The notes beneath the pieces were generated by a model, which worked only from the letters and a program-made list of their open reading frames with translations, was not told the origin of the DNA and ran no database searches. From the NCBI RefSeq assembly GCF_030253575.1, contig NC_080564.1:25010001-25074000 (forward strand): 64,000 nucleotides of DNA. The letters are read 5' to 3'. The DNA is from Rhododendron vialii. Its lineage: Eukaryota > Streptophyta > Magnoliopsida > Ericales > Ericaceae. This document shows, piece after piece, positions 1 through 11,021 of this stretch. The position numbers were made by a program, and so were the translations under genes. Each line of letters starts with the position of its first letter. Position 1 is the stretch's first letter.

Positions 1-1
1 C

Positions 2-1525
2 AAGAAAGATGAGTGGGCTAAGGCTATGCAAGAGGAAATGAAGTCCTTGCTTGACAACCGCACTTACGATTTGGTGAAATTACCTAAGGGTAAGAAAGCT
101 TTGAAAAACAAATGGGTTTACCGATTGAAGCATGATAGGAAAAATTTAAGGTACAAAGCACGCCTCGTGGTGAAAGGGTTTGGGCAGAAAAAAGCTATTG
201 ATTTTGATGAAATTTTTTCGCCCGTTGTGAAAATGTCCTCCATTCGTGTTGTTCTTGGTATGGCCGCAAGCTTGAATCTTGAGGTCGAACAACTTGATGT
301 GAAAACCGCATTCCTTCACGGTGATTTAGAGGAGGAGATTTATATGGAGCAACCCGAAGGCTTCAAAGTGAAAGGGAAGGAAAACTTTGTTTGCAAATTG
401 AAGAAGAGCTTGTATGGTTTGAAACAAGCACCAAGGCAATGGTACAAGAAATTTGATTCCTTTATGATAGAGCATGGGTATTCAAGAACCACTTCGGATC
501 ATTGCGTGTTTGTGAAAAAGTTTTCGGATGGGAACTTTATTATTCTCTTGTTCTATGTCGATGATATGTTAATCATGGGACAAGATTCTACGAAGATCAA
601 CGAGTAGAAGTTGGAGTTGAGTAAATCCTTTGCTATGAAAAATTTGGGACCGGCAAAGCAAATTTTGGGTATGAAAATTACTCGTGATCGAAAGAAGGGG
701 CTGATTTGGTTGTCTCAAGAAAGTTACGTTGAAAAGATTCTTGAGAGGTTCAATATGGATAAAGCGAAGCCCGTTAGTTGCCCGCTTGCGAACCACTTCA
801 AGCTTAGTTCGAAACAATGTCCTACAAGTGAAAAAGACAAGGCAAAGATGGAAAAAATTTCTTATGCTTCAGTTGTTGGTTCTTTGATGTATGCTATGGT
901 TTGTACTAGGCCGGATTTAGCTCATGCGGTTGGAGTTGTTAGTCGGTTTCTTTCAAATCCAGGCAAAGAACATTGGGCAGCTGTGAAATGGATTCTCAGG
1001 TATCTTCGAGGTACTTCTAGAGTTTGTTTGTGTTTCGGAAATGGTAAAGCTGTGTTGGATGGATTCATGGATGCCGACATGTCGGGTGACGTTGATTCTC
1101 GGAAGTCCACTTCGGGGTACTTGATGACCTTTGCAGGGGGAGCTGTCAATTGGCAATCAAGATTGCAAAAATGTGTCGCTCTATCGACTACGGAAGCGGA
1201 GTTCATTGCAATTACCGAAGCTTGCAAGGAGTTGTTGTGGTTGAAGAAATTATTGCAAGAGTTGGGTTTGAATCAAGCGAGGAATGTTCTATTTTGTGAT
1301 AGTCAAAGTGCAATGCATTTGAGCAAGAATTCCACTTTTCATTCTCGATCAAAGCACATTGATGTTAGATATCATTGGATTCGGGACACGCTTGACATGA
1401 AGTTGTTGCAACTTGAGAAAATTCACACAGATGATAATCCTTCGGATATGATGACTAAGGCTTTGTCTAAGGACAAACATGATAAATTTCGAGCTTTGTC
1501 GGGTTTTGTCGATCCTTCCACTTAA
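2..1525 (+). pseudogene. copia pol: reverse transcriptase and RNase H, one in-frame stop
   Basis: Two open stretches (26-607 and 611-1525) share one frame and are parted only by a TAG at 605-607, just after the catalytic YVDD motif (codons near 557-568). The first holds the RT core, including the AFLHGDLEEE and [12 protein letters not shown] motifs. The second holds the rest of RT and the copia RNase H (DADMSGDVDSRKSTSGY, ALSTTEAEFIA, FCDSQSAMHLS). The codon context suggests a one-base change to a stop. Length and motif order are otherwise normal, so the element was recently functional in this part. It ends with TAA at 1523-1525, a few bases before the polypurine tract. Confidence 0.93.
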
Positions 1526-1542
1526 GTTGGGAAGGGGGAGAA

Positions 1543-2226
1543 TGTTGGGTTCCCTCCTTAGTGGAAGCCCAATATTTTGTTAGCCCAATAATAATTTGTT
1601 TGGCCCAAAAGAGTATTAATTTATATGGGCTAATTTTTGATGGAACATTCTACACATTTGTGGCACATGACTTGCACATGGCTTTATGCTTCTCCTTGAA
1701 GCTAAATTGTTCTTTTGTCTCTTTGGGAAATCAGAAAAGTGAGTAGCCTTTTGGAGAAAAAGAAAACGAGAGAGTGCACTGTGTGTGGGTTTTGTGTTCT
1801 GGTGGTCAAAGTAAATTGGGGCAGCCAATTTACTCTCTGTTTCAAAGCAATCAACAGCAGCAGCTTCTTGTGCTCATTGGGGGCTGATTTGCTCTCAGTC
1901 CGTGGCTCTCCATTTCCAACAATCATTGGAGGGTTTTTGTTCATCTATTTGGTGAGGTCTTTCCTCTTTGCCTTTGGAGTTTGTTGGATACACCTTAGAG
2001 TGTCCGTGAGATCTTGTATCTCTTGTAAACCTATTTGTAAGAACCTTTGTTGATAGTGGAATCGGATTCTGGTCCCGTGGACGTACCTCACATTTTGGGG
2101 GAACCACGTAAAAATTCCTTGTGTTATTTTGGTTTGTGGTTTGCGCATTTCATATTTACATTCGCTGCATTTACATTGTTTCCTTCGTGATTTACTTGTG
2201 GGAAATTCCGCATATTTTTCCCAACA
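1543..2226 (+). repeat. 3' LTR of the left-edge copia element
   Basis: 684 bp from TGTTGGG to CCCAACA, preceded by the purine-rich tract GGGAAGGGGGAGAA. The 5-bp flank is GCTTT at 2227-2231. The paralogous site at about 49588 reads AAAGCTTTTGG without an LTR, which fits an unoccupied target. Confidence 0.88.
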
Positions 2227-2493
2227 GCTTTTTGGTTATGTAGATTTATAAATCCGATCCGGTCCATTTTATTTCGGATTAGAGGGTGACAAACAACCTC
2301 AAACCGGCTTTTTTGAATTGGCTAAAAATTGATTAAACCTGACCAAATTAGTTACCTCTAAAACAATCAAATTGCCGGTTTAGTCCGGTTTCAATTTTCG
2401 GCTAGATTTACCGGTTTTTTCTTTCACTCCTAATTAATCAAAACAGTGACGGTTCAAGATATTTATAAAAGGGTATTAAATATATAATGACAT

Positions 2494-2496
2494 TAA
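2494..2496. other. empty target site (TAA) of the PIF/Harbinger MITE in copy 2
   Basis: Reads GACATTAACTCTACC here. In copy 2 the same sequence is split by 725 bp, with TAA on both sides (49847-49849 and 50575-50577). This shows that the TAA was duplicated by insertion. Confidence 0.9.
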
Positions 2497-3009
2497 CTCT
2501 ACCAACTTTTTAAACTAGCAATTTATACACGAAATCTTATGTACTAGGAGTACTACTTATGAATAGTGCGATCAAAAAAATATTAATACATTAAGATTTA
2601 AAATTGTGCCAAGTAGTATTAAACGGCCGGCGCATGAATCTACTAATACAATCATTTTGAAAAAGAATTGTGGCAAATAGATTGACACAGATCTTTTTGG
2701 AGACATACTCTTCTTCTTCCGTCCATATCATTAAAATGATAAAACAAGAATTTGTGTCATTTTCCAGTATCTGAAGTAAGATTGTTTAAGTCAACAGTGC
2801 TTCGCTTAGAAAAATCTTGATTGTTTTATAAACAAAAATTTCCACAGAAGATGACTCTTGCAACACAGGTGAATTTCTTTCAACAATTTTTTTTTTCACA
2901 ATTCTATAAATCAGTCGAATAAAAAATTAAGAGTAGTTAATTTTGTGAATACAAATATAGTACATTTGAACCTTAATTTTTCTGATACGATAGACTTTTT
3001 TTTTTTTAA

Positions 3010-3440
3010 TGCCAATAGTTGACCTTGAAAGACTGCACGAGAGATTGCATTTTACGTTGCATATATGATTAGATCCCCTGTGATCGAGATTGTGACATAG
3101 CATACAATCTATGGTATCAAAGACTGACCTCTTCTAATTTTTTGTTTAATTTCCTATGGTGGATATGAGGCCAACAGTTGACCCTGAAACATCGCACATA
3201 CGAAAAATCATTTTTTGCGTTCCATGAAAGATCTCGCATGAGATAACACATTAAGATATTGTCACAGGTTATACAATCTATGGTATCAAAGGCTAGCCTT
3301 CTTGGGGTACAAGCGGTCACATTTGAAGACTTCCCGTTTTCTTTTCTTTTCTTAATTTCTTGTGGTGGATACGAGGCCAATAGTTGACACCATAAGAACG
3401 TTTGAGAGATCACATTTACGTTGCATGAAAGAATAAAGAT
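3010..3440. repeat. degenerate direct repeats, about 180-205 bp period
   Basis: Three related blocks begin near 3014, 3167 and 3377. Each carries GAGGCCAAYAGTTGAC-like or GCCAATAGTTGACC-like text followed by GCAC..AGAGAT and ACGTTGCAT. The phrase ACAATCTATGGTATCAAAG recurs at about 3104 and 3269. The block is largely missing from copy 2 of the duplication. No coding potential was recognised in it. Confidence 0.6.
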
Positions 3441-3559
3441 CGCATAAGAGATCACATGAGAGAATGTCGATGAGAACTCATTGACGTGACCTGCGTCACC
3501 ACATTCATTGACGCTATGTCCATTTTGATGAGTCAAATAAATCATTTATGGTTTTATCA

Positions 3560-5403
3560 CAATTTTTCTACTATAATGAATAGGCAGATTAGACGGAGAA
3601 GACAATGGTACATACTCAAAAAAAATTGGTAGCAAAACTTTTAGCTATCAAAAAAAAAAAAAAAAAAACCGCATAACTCACATAAAAAAATGCATAACTA
3701 ACACCAAAAATATTCGTAACTAACCAAATAAATTTGTAATTGACTTTTTTAGGGTGTACCGTACACCTAAAAATGCATAACTAATGACCCAAAAAATATG
3801 CGTACCATATACTAAAAAACACTCGTAACAAGCAAACAAAAAACATGCGTACTATCGTCCGAAATTATTAGTATCATATACTTCCAAGGTACACCTCTTG
3901 CGCAACTAACCAAAACCTTGCATAACATAAGCAAATTAATCACTATAATTAACTTACTAATTTTTAACTAGTCGTATCATATCCTCAAAATGAGACATTC
4001 GTGCACTGCCGGCAGACTTAAACCAGACGGGTGAGTCCTCTTGGAAGACTAGAGTAATTTAATTATACAAAAGTTGCTTAATTTGATTTAACAATTTGTT
4101 CGTAAATTCTATCTCAAGTGATTGTGTGGACATCTACTTAATAAAACATAAAGGTGTGGGGACCACACAAACACAAGTTAAAAGAAAGACTGAGATTCAT
4201 TTGATCCAATAGCTGATGTGTGCTCTTCAACTCTTTTAAAAAAACATCTACACTCTTACAAATATATTACAAAAATGTTATCGGTTCTTTTTACTCACTG
4301 TTCAGCTTCTGGCGCCGTTGGCATGCAAAAACAAAAATATATTACAAAAATATATGTACCTATGGCACTACCGTGGTGCGTAATGCCGTAGGCATGAACA
4401 AGCACTAGTACATATATACGTTCAAATGGCAATCGCATATCATACAAGAAGAAGAATAGATTGAAATGGTTATAGACGAACAGAGTTAGGTTAGTTTAGT
4501 TGGTGACCTTTGTACGCACTTAATAATTAGCAGATCAGAATGTCAATCGCGATTGATTTCGATCTCCTTCCCTACTATGGATATGATCTTCATTTAGTTT
4601 CTTATTTCTTCGTTGAGCTGATGACTATATACATACATGTTTTTGGCTCTCTATCAAACAGTACTTCTTGCCCCCTTTCAAAAAAACATTTAAAGATCGG
4701 AATCTCAATACCTGACAACATATATAGTTGTTAAAAATTACGATACGGGGTACCATCATAATGAATTGTATTGCCTTTATCAAAAAACTATACGTATATA
4801 TGGATCTCATCCCATATTCCCTTTGGATAGAAATCTCATGATAGTATGACACCGTATGTGACGGGGCCTATAATAAATACGCATATTCCAGTTCGGTACA
4901 TACCCTATGATTACTTATTGAAAAACATCGAAGCTTATTTTAGGAGAAGTACTGGAACCCAAAATCGCATTCTAAATTCGTTTGACCTAGTTATAGTGAG
5001 CTTCTACATATAACCATTCAAAGGAAATCCAACCTCAATCCACTGAGGCTCGAATAGAAGAGAGAACAATACTCTATTATGTTTTTCATGAATCCTATGA
5101 GAATTCGTCTTTTCTTTCCATGACTAAAAAACACTAGACAGTCTTAAAATGATAAACCCCACTAAGGTGACTTGGAATTTCGCATTCTAAAAGATTCTTT
5201 ATTTATATATGCGATAGATTTTTGGTTTTGTTAGTAACGCCTAACTATTCTTTAATTGTACAGTAACTTTTGTGAACATATTTTATGATATAGTACGATA
5301 TACGGTTCATGAAATGAAAAACGATGCACTTCGTATCTCGATTAGAAAACACTAACACAGCTTAATGCTGGTCAAAACAAGTTGGCATGTACAGAAAATT
5401 GAA
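3560..5403. other. non-coding part of duplication copy 1, 3' of the calmodulin-like gene
   Basis: AT-rich sequence. It holds an 18-A run (3649-3668), short repeats of the type GCATAACTAA / GCGTACYAT (3690-3860), and about 360 bp (about 4133-4492) absent from copy 2. No gene was seen. The short open frames here are not conserved between the two copies. Confidence 0.55.
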
Positions 5404-6018
5404 TTACCTAGAGCACTTTTCCAAGAGTTTGACAAACTCACTGAAATCAATCACTCCATCTCTGTTCTCATCAAATGCTCCTATCATCCTTTCACATTCT
5501 TTCCCTGAGAATCCCTCAAACCCCAACTTGCAAAGCACTTTCTCCAACTCATTCCCATCAATAAACCCATCAGTGTTTTCATCAAACACATCAAATGCTT
5601 CTTTCGCTTCCTCCAACCCCAGCTCCTTCTCATCAAGCAAATCTGCTATGTCATCTGAGCCCAGTTTCTCTCGAATCTCATCGCGACTAGGGTCATACAA
5701 AATTCCTAATTTTTCCATCACCACTTCTACTTCTCCTCTCAACAGCAGGGTCCTTTCATTTACCTGATCTGGGCAAGGTTCCAAGTGGGCCATAACAACA
5801 GCACCGGTGTTCTGGCCCTTCCATGTGCTGAAGAGGGAGTGGCGGACCCATGTAGAGAATGTGATGATGCAACTTATGAATGTACAAAATGAGATGATCA
5901 TCGTACCCATAAGTGAAGTAGAGCTTGTCAATCTATTATCCAAGAAAATTATGCCAATGACAGCTATCAATAAGGCACTAGTCTTTTCCATTCGGATTCC
6001 GGCCGGACTCATATACAT
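5404..6018 (-). CDS. calmodulin-like EF-hand protein with N-terminal membrane segments, CML45/46-like (copy 1)
   Basis: Intronless, 204 aa. The N-terminal part (about residues 13-27 and 37-55) is hydrophobic and could anchor the protein in a membrane. The C-terminal half has two canonical EF-hands. Loop 1 is residues 146-157 (D146, N148, D150, G151, I153, D154, E157) and loop 2 is residues 183-194 (D183, N185, D187, G188, I190, D191, E194), so both should bind calcium. The pattern of hydrophobic head plus a late EF pair is that of the plant CML45/46 group of calcium sensors. Partners are unknown. The start used gives MYMSP; a second Met is at residue 3. A TATA-like stretch lies near 6100-6112 and a (GT)n(GA)n run lies between it and the start codon. 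A nearly identical copy is at 54184-54792. Confidence 0.85.
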   Translation of the reverse strand: MYMSPAGIRMEKTSALLIAVIGIIFLDNRLTSSTSLMGTMIISFCTFISCIITFSTWVRHSLFSTWKGQNTGAVVMAHLEPCPDQVNERTLLLRGEVEVVMEKLGILYDPSRDEIREKLGSDDIADLLDEKELGLEEAKEAFDVFDENTDGFIDGNELEKVLCKLGFEGFSGKECERMIGAFDENRDGVIDFSEFVKLLEKCSR

Positions 6019-6025
6019 GGGGTAA

Positions 6026-6052
6026 GTGTGTGTGTGTGAGAGAGAGAGAGAG
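6026..6052. repeat. (GT)n(GA)n dinucleotide run in the leader of the calmodulin-like gene
   Basis: GTGTGTGTGTGAGAGAGAGAGAGAG lies just upstream of the minus-strand start codon, so on the mRNA it is a CT/CA-rich leader. The copy at about 54808-54830 is shorter. Confidence 0.85.
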
Positions 6053-6097
6053 GGCGGGGTTCAAAATTTTGAGTATAATTTTAGGAGACAATGAGCA

Positions 6098-6114
6098 CAA
6101 GTATATATATACAG
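6098..6114 (-). promoter_or_regulatory. putative TATA box of calmodulin-like gene copy 1
   Basis: The minus strand reads TGTATATATATACTTG about 85 bp upstream of the ATG. It is followed by a pyrimidine-rich leader. The matching stretch is kept at about 54880-54895 in copy 2. Confidence 0.5.
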
Positions 6115-6997
6115 ATAAGGGCGTTTGTGTTGGTGCGTTTGAGCGTGTTTTTTATGGGAAGACAAAGCACAAGTTGAAGGAAAATGCAGTGCAATGGTGA
6201 CTTTATTTCAGATTAATTTGACGTGATATACGTTTCAAAAGACCCCAGGGTCGTTCAAGGAACTTCCTGGCATAAAGAATGAGAGTACAGTCTCAATGGT
6301 CAGGGTGTATTTCACCGATTAAAATAAATATTTCTTAAATAAGTATTTATTTTTTGAATTAGAGGTGATATATTGTGAAAGAATGACATGTCTCGTAACA
6401 TGAAAAATAATTACTTCAAAACTAAGAACCTTAGGGGCCAAGTCTAATTGATTGGTAGATTCGCTTCCCACACAATTGATCAGGTTCAATTTTTGAGATT
6501 AGGCTGCAAGAAAGTAATCTCTTGTCCATTCTCTAGTTCTGGCATGGATTGTGCTTGTTTTTGATCGGACCGGTGAGTGGATTAGTGTTGTAGATTCTTT
6601 AGGTCTCGGGTTAGAAATTTGATATCTTCATTCCTTATTTATATTTATCTTTGTAACATATTCAGAGATTAATGAAATTTTTTTGTCCTAAAAAAAAAAT
6701 TGCCCCGAACAACCCCTCACCGGCGAAAAAAAGAAAAAGTGAGTCCACTTGGGGTCTTTGGGAAAGATGTGAAAACACGTTTAAAGTTCTTCTGGGTTGG
6801 AACTTGGAAGTTTCCTTGCCGGCCATACTTACCGATTTCTTCACAGCAATCCATGTCATTGAGACACAAAACGCTTTTATCTTTTGTTTTAACTTTTTAG
6901 TATCTCTCTGGACTTGATGTTGAAGTTTCGCCGAACCATTCTTTTCCGGTCTGTTTAAAACACGGCCGTTGTTCCCCGAGCGATGCTATTCGCAAGA

Positions 6998-7212
6998 AAG
7001 ATTTGCAGAGAACCACACAAGAAAAAATGCATTTAGGCCCATTTCGAGTTCCACAAGAATCTAGAAAATATCCAAAAAAATTTGAATATTATTTTATGAG
7101 ACCCTTTAAAAAATCAGCTCCAACATATTTTTATGGATATTTTCTAGATTCTTGTGGAACCCGAAATGAACCCAAATGGATTTTTTCTTGCGTGATTCCC
7201 TGCAAATCTTCC
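6998..7212. repeat. foldback element (long inverted repeat)
   Basis: Left arm about 6998-7076 and right arm about 7133-7212 are reverse complements with few mismatches. The shared core TCCACAAGAATCTAGAAAAT is perfect. The whole could fold into a stem of about 75-80 bp with a loop of about 60 bp. Copy 2 has a strongly diverged version at about 55790-56000 in which only the outer arm is recognisable. Confidence 0.75.
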
Positions 7213-7619
7213 TTATGATTAGAATTTCCGTTTTCCCCTTGGGATAGCAAAGTTCTCGGATCCCTACTTAACAAAAGATGAAAGGGTTCGGTGAGAGATT
7301 ATTTTGTGTTGGAAACAACGTCGAATACGGCCACAGAACAGTTTCATTAGAACATAAACTAGAAATTACATAGGAGTATGTACAACGAAATAGAAAGGAA
7401 CCAATAAGCAAACCGAGTCTTGTTACACAGTTTCCTTAAAACCGTTCCGATACCTCACCGAGAGTGTTGGAGCTTGACCGATATCTGTCTCTCAGGATAA
7501 AACGGCAAAACCATAACTAGATCTGCCTTAGTGAACTGAATCAGCGTCCATCTCTCTCACACAAGAAAAATACTCAGAAATTTTTGTAGGACTTCTGAAA
7601 AAAAACTTCTAAGACCTTC

Positions 7620-7870
7620 TAAACCCGAGCGGATGGGATTCCTTCTGGTCTACATCATTCCAGGCAAGAAGAGTTCAAAGGGATAGGTTAGAAGGTATAC
7701 CTTCAGAGAAATTGAAAAGCACATCATGAGTTGGGAGTTGGGTGTAACCAACAGTCACACAGTTAACTGCTACAATGTCCAGGTAAGGAGGGACCCGAGG
7801 GACCCTTCGATTGCCTTCATTAACCTGCGAAAATTTCCAATATTGTGCTAAAAAAGAAATGCTCATCCCT
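7620..7870 (-). other. possible gene remnant with splice-like borders (duplicated)
   Basis: On the minus strand a block of about 110 nt lies between TTTTCGCAG (acceptor-like) and GAAG/GTATAC (donor-like). In one frame it reads VNEGNRRVP then YLDIVAVNCVTVGYT. Copy 2 (about 56500-56605) keeps the splice-like borders and most of the peptide, but with in-frame indels. I do not recognise the product. It may be a leftover exon of a duplicated gene. Confidence 0.3.
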
Positions 7871-8280
7871 TTCACAAAAGTGTGTGAGCTTTTGTGAGAG
7901 GAAGAAGCATTGCTCCTAGAGCATGAAATATTTTTTCTATTTCAGTGACCATTCGTTGGGTGCATGCGTGGGGGTCCATTATATGACCATGGATCGGTTT
8001 TAGGGTGAGTGAAAGATATTGTTTCTTCGCCAGCACTTGAGTTTGAGTTTATTGTATCTTTTCGAAGTACCACAAAACTTGAGTTTGGTAAATACAGGAT
8101 GTCCCAAGCCAATCTGCGCGCACCTCAACTTAATCCCAACAGCCCCCGTTTCACACATTTACGTGTGGGATGAGGTTGCCCCAAAAATAATCTAAAATAA
8201 AACATAAAACTTGAGTTTGTTATGATTAATGTGAACATAAAAACTTTTCATACTCTGTAGTATGTTTTCATGAACTTAGT

Positions 8281-8744
8281 ATGATTTGAATATTGAGTTG
8301 TGTGAAATTTCAAAGTGTATTTATAAGAATAATGTTGGAGTAATGAGATGTAATCGGTGTATGACAATGAGACACCATCACTGCTAAAGCTTGAAACCCA
8401 CGTCTAAATTTGTCAAGCAAACTCAAAAAAAAAAATACATTCATCTAACGTATCCATCAAACAAAGTCTTTTGGAGACTCAAACCAATTCAAGTCCCACA
8501 AGACTTGCTGAATCATTTAAGCGGGGCATTTCTGGGACCTCCTTATGGTGTCAAATGGCTAAAAAGTGCAGAGCTGGTGAGTGCGCAAAATCGAGGAACT
8601 CAGGTCGCTGACTACTGTTCAGAATAAGACAGCAAGTTTTCGTCCTTCTTCTAAATTCTACCTAAACCTTCCAAACAAGAAAAAGTAGACGAAAATCCAA
8701 TGCAGAAGAACTTGACTCTGGATGCGCCAAGAAAAAGACGAGGA
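8281..8744. other. no gene recognised
   Basis: Unique sequence beyond the right edge of duplication copy 1. It holds a 78-codon open frame (8391-8627, plus) without recognisable motifs. Nothing supports it as a gene. Confidence 0.4.
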
Positions 8745-9450
8745 CAATGCAAGAAGAAATGCAGGAGTATTAAGCTTAACTATTGACCGTTTAAAGCCAT
8801 TTGTAAGGATGCGTACTTGAAATGAAGGAATTTTAACAAAAATACTCTCTTTGAGATGAATTTCAATCACTTCATATAATTGAATAGGTCATTCAAATCC
8901 ATCAGCATGTTCCCAAGCTCAATAGAAATTCATATTGCACCCCTTAAATCTAAAAATTGAGCTATTCTGACATTATTAGTTAATAGTTTTTGTTAAAGAT
9001 AGAATTTTTGTTAACATTGAATAGAGAATCAATTTGTTTGAAATTCATATACATCCAAATCCATCAGCATAAAACGCCCAAACTCAATGTTGAAATCCAC
9101 ATGTATACTATCCAATCTAGACTTGAGCTACTCTCATTGAATCAATTCTTCTTGAGAGGCACATTCCATGCCACAATCTTAACTAATGAAACTCAAACCA
9201 ATTCCGAATCAAGCATAACTCTTCAGTCTTTAGTGACAGGGACAAACCAGTTTAGAACATCAAAACACAATAGCACAAGCATAACACTCAACCGAAACCC
9301 TAATAACTAAATTACTTCACTCAATCCAACTCCTTCACAGCCTGCATCCCGATAGTATTAGCAGTACCCATAACTATTTTCGAAATAGCTTCAAGAGACA
9401 TGTGCTGGCAATAAGGATCAGAATGTTTTACCTTCATGATCTCATATATA
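8745..9450. repeat. tandem duplication of the RPL11 3' region, distal unit
   Basis: Matches 9580-10522 over most of its length, diverged by many substitutions and indels. For example, GGTCATTCAAATCCATCA occurs at about 8887 and 9769, and AAATCTAAAAATTGAGCTATTCT at about 8947 and 9832 (quoted in part). The unit includes the last codons of the ribosomal protein gene. The proximal unit has about 150 extra bases near 10206-10370. Confidence 0.8.
9321..9450 (-). pseudogene. 3' fragment of the mitochondrial L11 gene
   Basis: The minus strand encodes about 43 codons closely matching the C-terminus of the intact L11 gene at 10393-10860, from EIMKVKHSDPYCQ to AVKELD, then TGA. Homology stops abruptly at about 9450, where the intact gene continues upstream. 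This is a truncated duplicate without promoter or 5' half. The C-terminal reading frame is still open. Confidence 0.85.
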
Positions 9451-10392
9451 AGCAGAACTTCAATCTGGATTGTCAATAGTTCTTGAGAGGAAACATGTAG
9501 ATCATTTCCTCATTGTTGATCACTATAATTCACTTCATTTCGCTCAGTACAATGTGTCAAGTAAAAGATGAGGATGATGAAAAAGAAAAAATGCTGGAGT
9601 CTTGGAGCTTAACTATTGATGTGTTTAAAGCCTTGTACAAATCCTAAGATACCATTGACATTTAGGCTCCATTTGCACAGATGTGGATTCCAAATAAAGG
9701 AATTTTAACAACAAAAAAAAAATACTCTTTAAGATAAAGGTTTTGGATCACTTCATAACTTTAAATAGGTCATTCAAATCCATCACCATATCACTTCCAA
9801 GCTCAATGGAAATCCATATTATACCCCAACAAAATCTAAAAATTGAGCTATTCTCACATCATTAATCAATAGGTTTTGTTAAAGAGAGAATTTTGTAGTA
9901 AAATTGACCAGAAAATCCATTTATTTGCCACATATATGCAAATCCATCAGCATAAAACTCCCAAACTCAATGTCGAAATCCATATGTATCCAATCAAACC
10001 TAAAATTAAGCTACTCCGATCGAAGTAATTCTTCTCCGGACACACACACCCCATGCCACAACAAAGAAAGCCAATCTAATTCCACATCAAGCATAGTTCT
10101 CCAGTCTTTATTGATAGGCAGAAATCATTTCACAACATCAAAAGTCAAAACACAATTGAACAGTCTAACAACGAGAAAGCCTAGAAACACAAAGATTTCC
10201 CCAACATTACACACAACATGCTAATGCTAATGTGACACTATTTCATTGGTCATTTGGTAGATTGATAATTTCGATTTCCAACGAAGTAACGACACATTGA
10301 CATGTTGCGGTCAATGTTGTGTACATTGTTGTGTTTGTAACATGGCTCGACTAACACTTTAACCGAAACCCTAACAACTCAAATCACTTCAG

Positions 10393-10860
10393 TCACTCCA
10401 ACTCTTTGACAACCTTAATCCCCATAGTATTAGCAGTACCCATAATCGATTTCGAAATAGCTTCAAGACTCATGTACTGGCAAAAAGGATCAGACTGTTT
10501 CACCTTGGCAATCTCATAAATGTGCTTTAGGGTTAGGGTTGAGGCGACGACGTGGCCGGTTCGGCCACTGCCGGACTCAATGCCAGCGGCCTTCTTCAGG
10601 TACCACGTCACTGACGGCGACTTAACGGTGAACTCGAACGTGTTGTCCTTGAACGCCGTTATGGTAACTGACATTGGCGTGTCCGGTTTGTACTTCTGGG
10701 TACGAGCGTTGAAGTCCTTGCAGAAGGCCATTAGGTTTAGCCGGTATTGACCTAGGGCGGGGCCCACGGGTGGAGCTGGACGCGCGCCGCCGGCCGGGAC
10801 GGTGAGGCGGATGGTCGCCGCCACTGGCCGTCGGGTCAGGATCTCTTTGAGCGTCGTCAT
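10393..10860 (-). CDS. mitochondrial 50S-type ribosomal protein L11 (uL11m)
   Basis: Complete, intronless, 155 aa, the usual length for L11. The N-terminal domain has the family signature around residues 18-40 (TVPAGGARPAPPVGPALGQ). The C-terminal RNA-binding domain carries the SGSGRTGHVV and GTANTMGIKV segments. L11 binds the GTPase-associated region of the large-subunit rRNA and helps factor-dependent GTP hydrolysis. No long plastid transit peptide is seen and the protein starts at MTTLKEIL, which fits the short nuclear-encoded mitochondrial form; a plastid form would be longer. The gene is GC-rich compared with its flanks. The C-terminal segment is duplicated at 9321-9450. It appears intact and likely functional. 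Confidence 0.93.
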   Translation of the reverse strand: MTTLKEILTRRPVAATIRLTVPAGGARPAPPVGPALGQYRLNLMAFCKDFNARTQKYKPDTPMSVTITAFKDNTFEFTVKSPSVTWYLKKAAGIESGSGRTGHVVASTLTLKHIYEIAKVKQSDPFCQYMSLEAISKSIMGTANTMGIKVVKELE

Positions 10861-10904
10861 GGATTCGTGCTGTTTTAGTGAGAGAGAGAGTCTAAGAGAA
10901 GTGA

Positions 10905-10926
10905 GGAATGGGCTCTGATTGGGCTC
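10905..10926 (-). promoter_or_regulatory. two TGGGCT motifs upstream of the L11 gene
   Basis: TGGGCT occurs at 10909-10914 and 10920-10925, about 50-65 bp upstream of the L11 start. TGGGCY (site II) elements are common in plant promoters of ribosomal and mitochondrial protein genes. The role here is inferred. Confidence 0.45.
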
Positions 10927-11021
10927 GTACCGGAATACTTAACAGAATTCTCCTAACAGCAAAATAAGGGGAAAAAAAAAACAATTTATGCTAGCTCTCG
11001 TAACTGCCTTCAAATGCTGTA

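Larger units (their letters stand above)
1..2226 (+). mobile_element. Ty1/copia retrotransposon, 3' part (5' end outside window)
   Basis: The window opens inside the pol gene of a copia element and runs through reverse transcriptase, RNase H, a polypurine tract (about 1530-1540) and a 3' LTR ending at 2226. The domain order RT then RNase H with no integrase after it is the Ty1/copia order. The 3' LTR has the inverted ends TGTTGGG and CCCAACA. The sequence right after 2226 is the start of the segmental duplication shared with 49.59 kb, so the element inserted into copy 1 of that duplication. The motifs are of TNT1/Tork type, but the lineage is not proven. Confidence 0.92.
2227..8280. repeat. 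segmental duplication, copy 1 (partner 49587-57055)
   Basis: Near-identical to 49.59-57.06 kb in the same orientation, including a calmodulin-like gene and several kilobases of non-coding flank. Homology starts right after the copia LTR and fades at 8270-8285. Copy 1 differs from copy 2 by: about 360 bp present only here (about 4133-4492), a unique direct-repeat block (about 3000-3850), absence of the MITE at 49850-50574, absence of the inverted-LTR element at 51290-52801, and loss of about 105 bp of the calmodulin-like gene's downstream flank. Confidence 0.93.

Noticed and set aside
3104-3300. Tandem tRNA primer-binding-like TGGTATCAAAG sites
   Set aside because: They are part of the degenerate direct repeats and no LTR end lies beside them.
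6672-6917. 81-codon open frame kept in both duplication copies
   Set aside because: Both strands are open and the copies are nearly identical by recent duplication, so conservation gives no support; no motif is known to me.
9904-10224. 106-codon open frame, with a similar one at 8990-9310
   Set aside because: They share sequence because of the tandem duplication downstream of L11; low-complexity composition and differing frames argue against coding.
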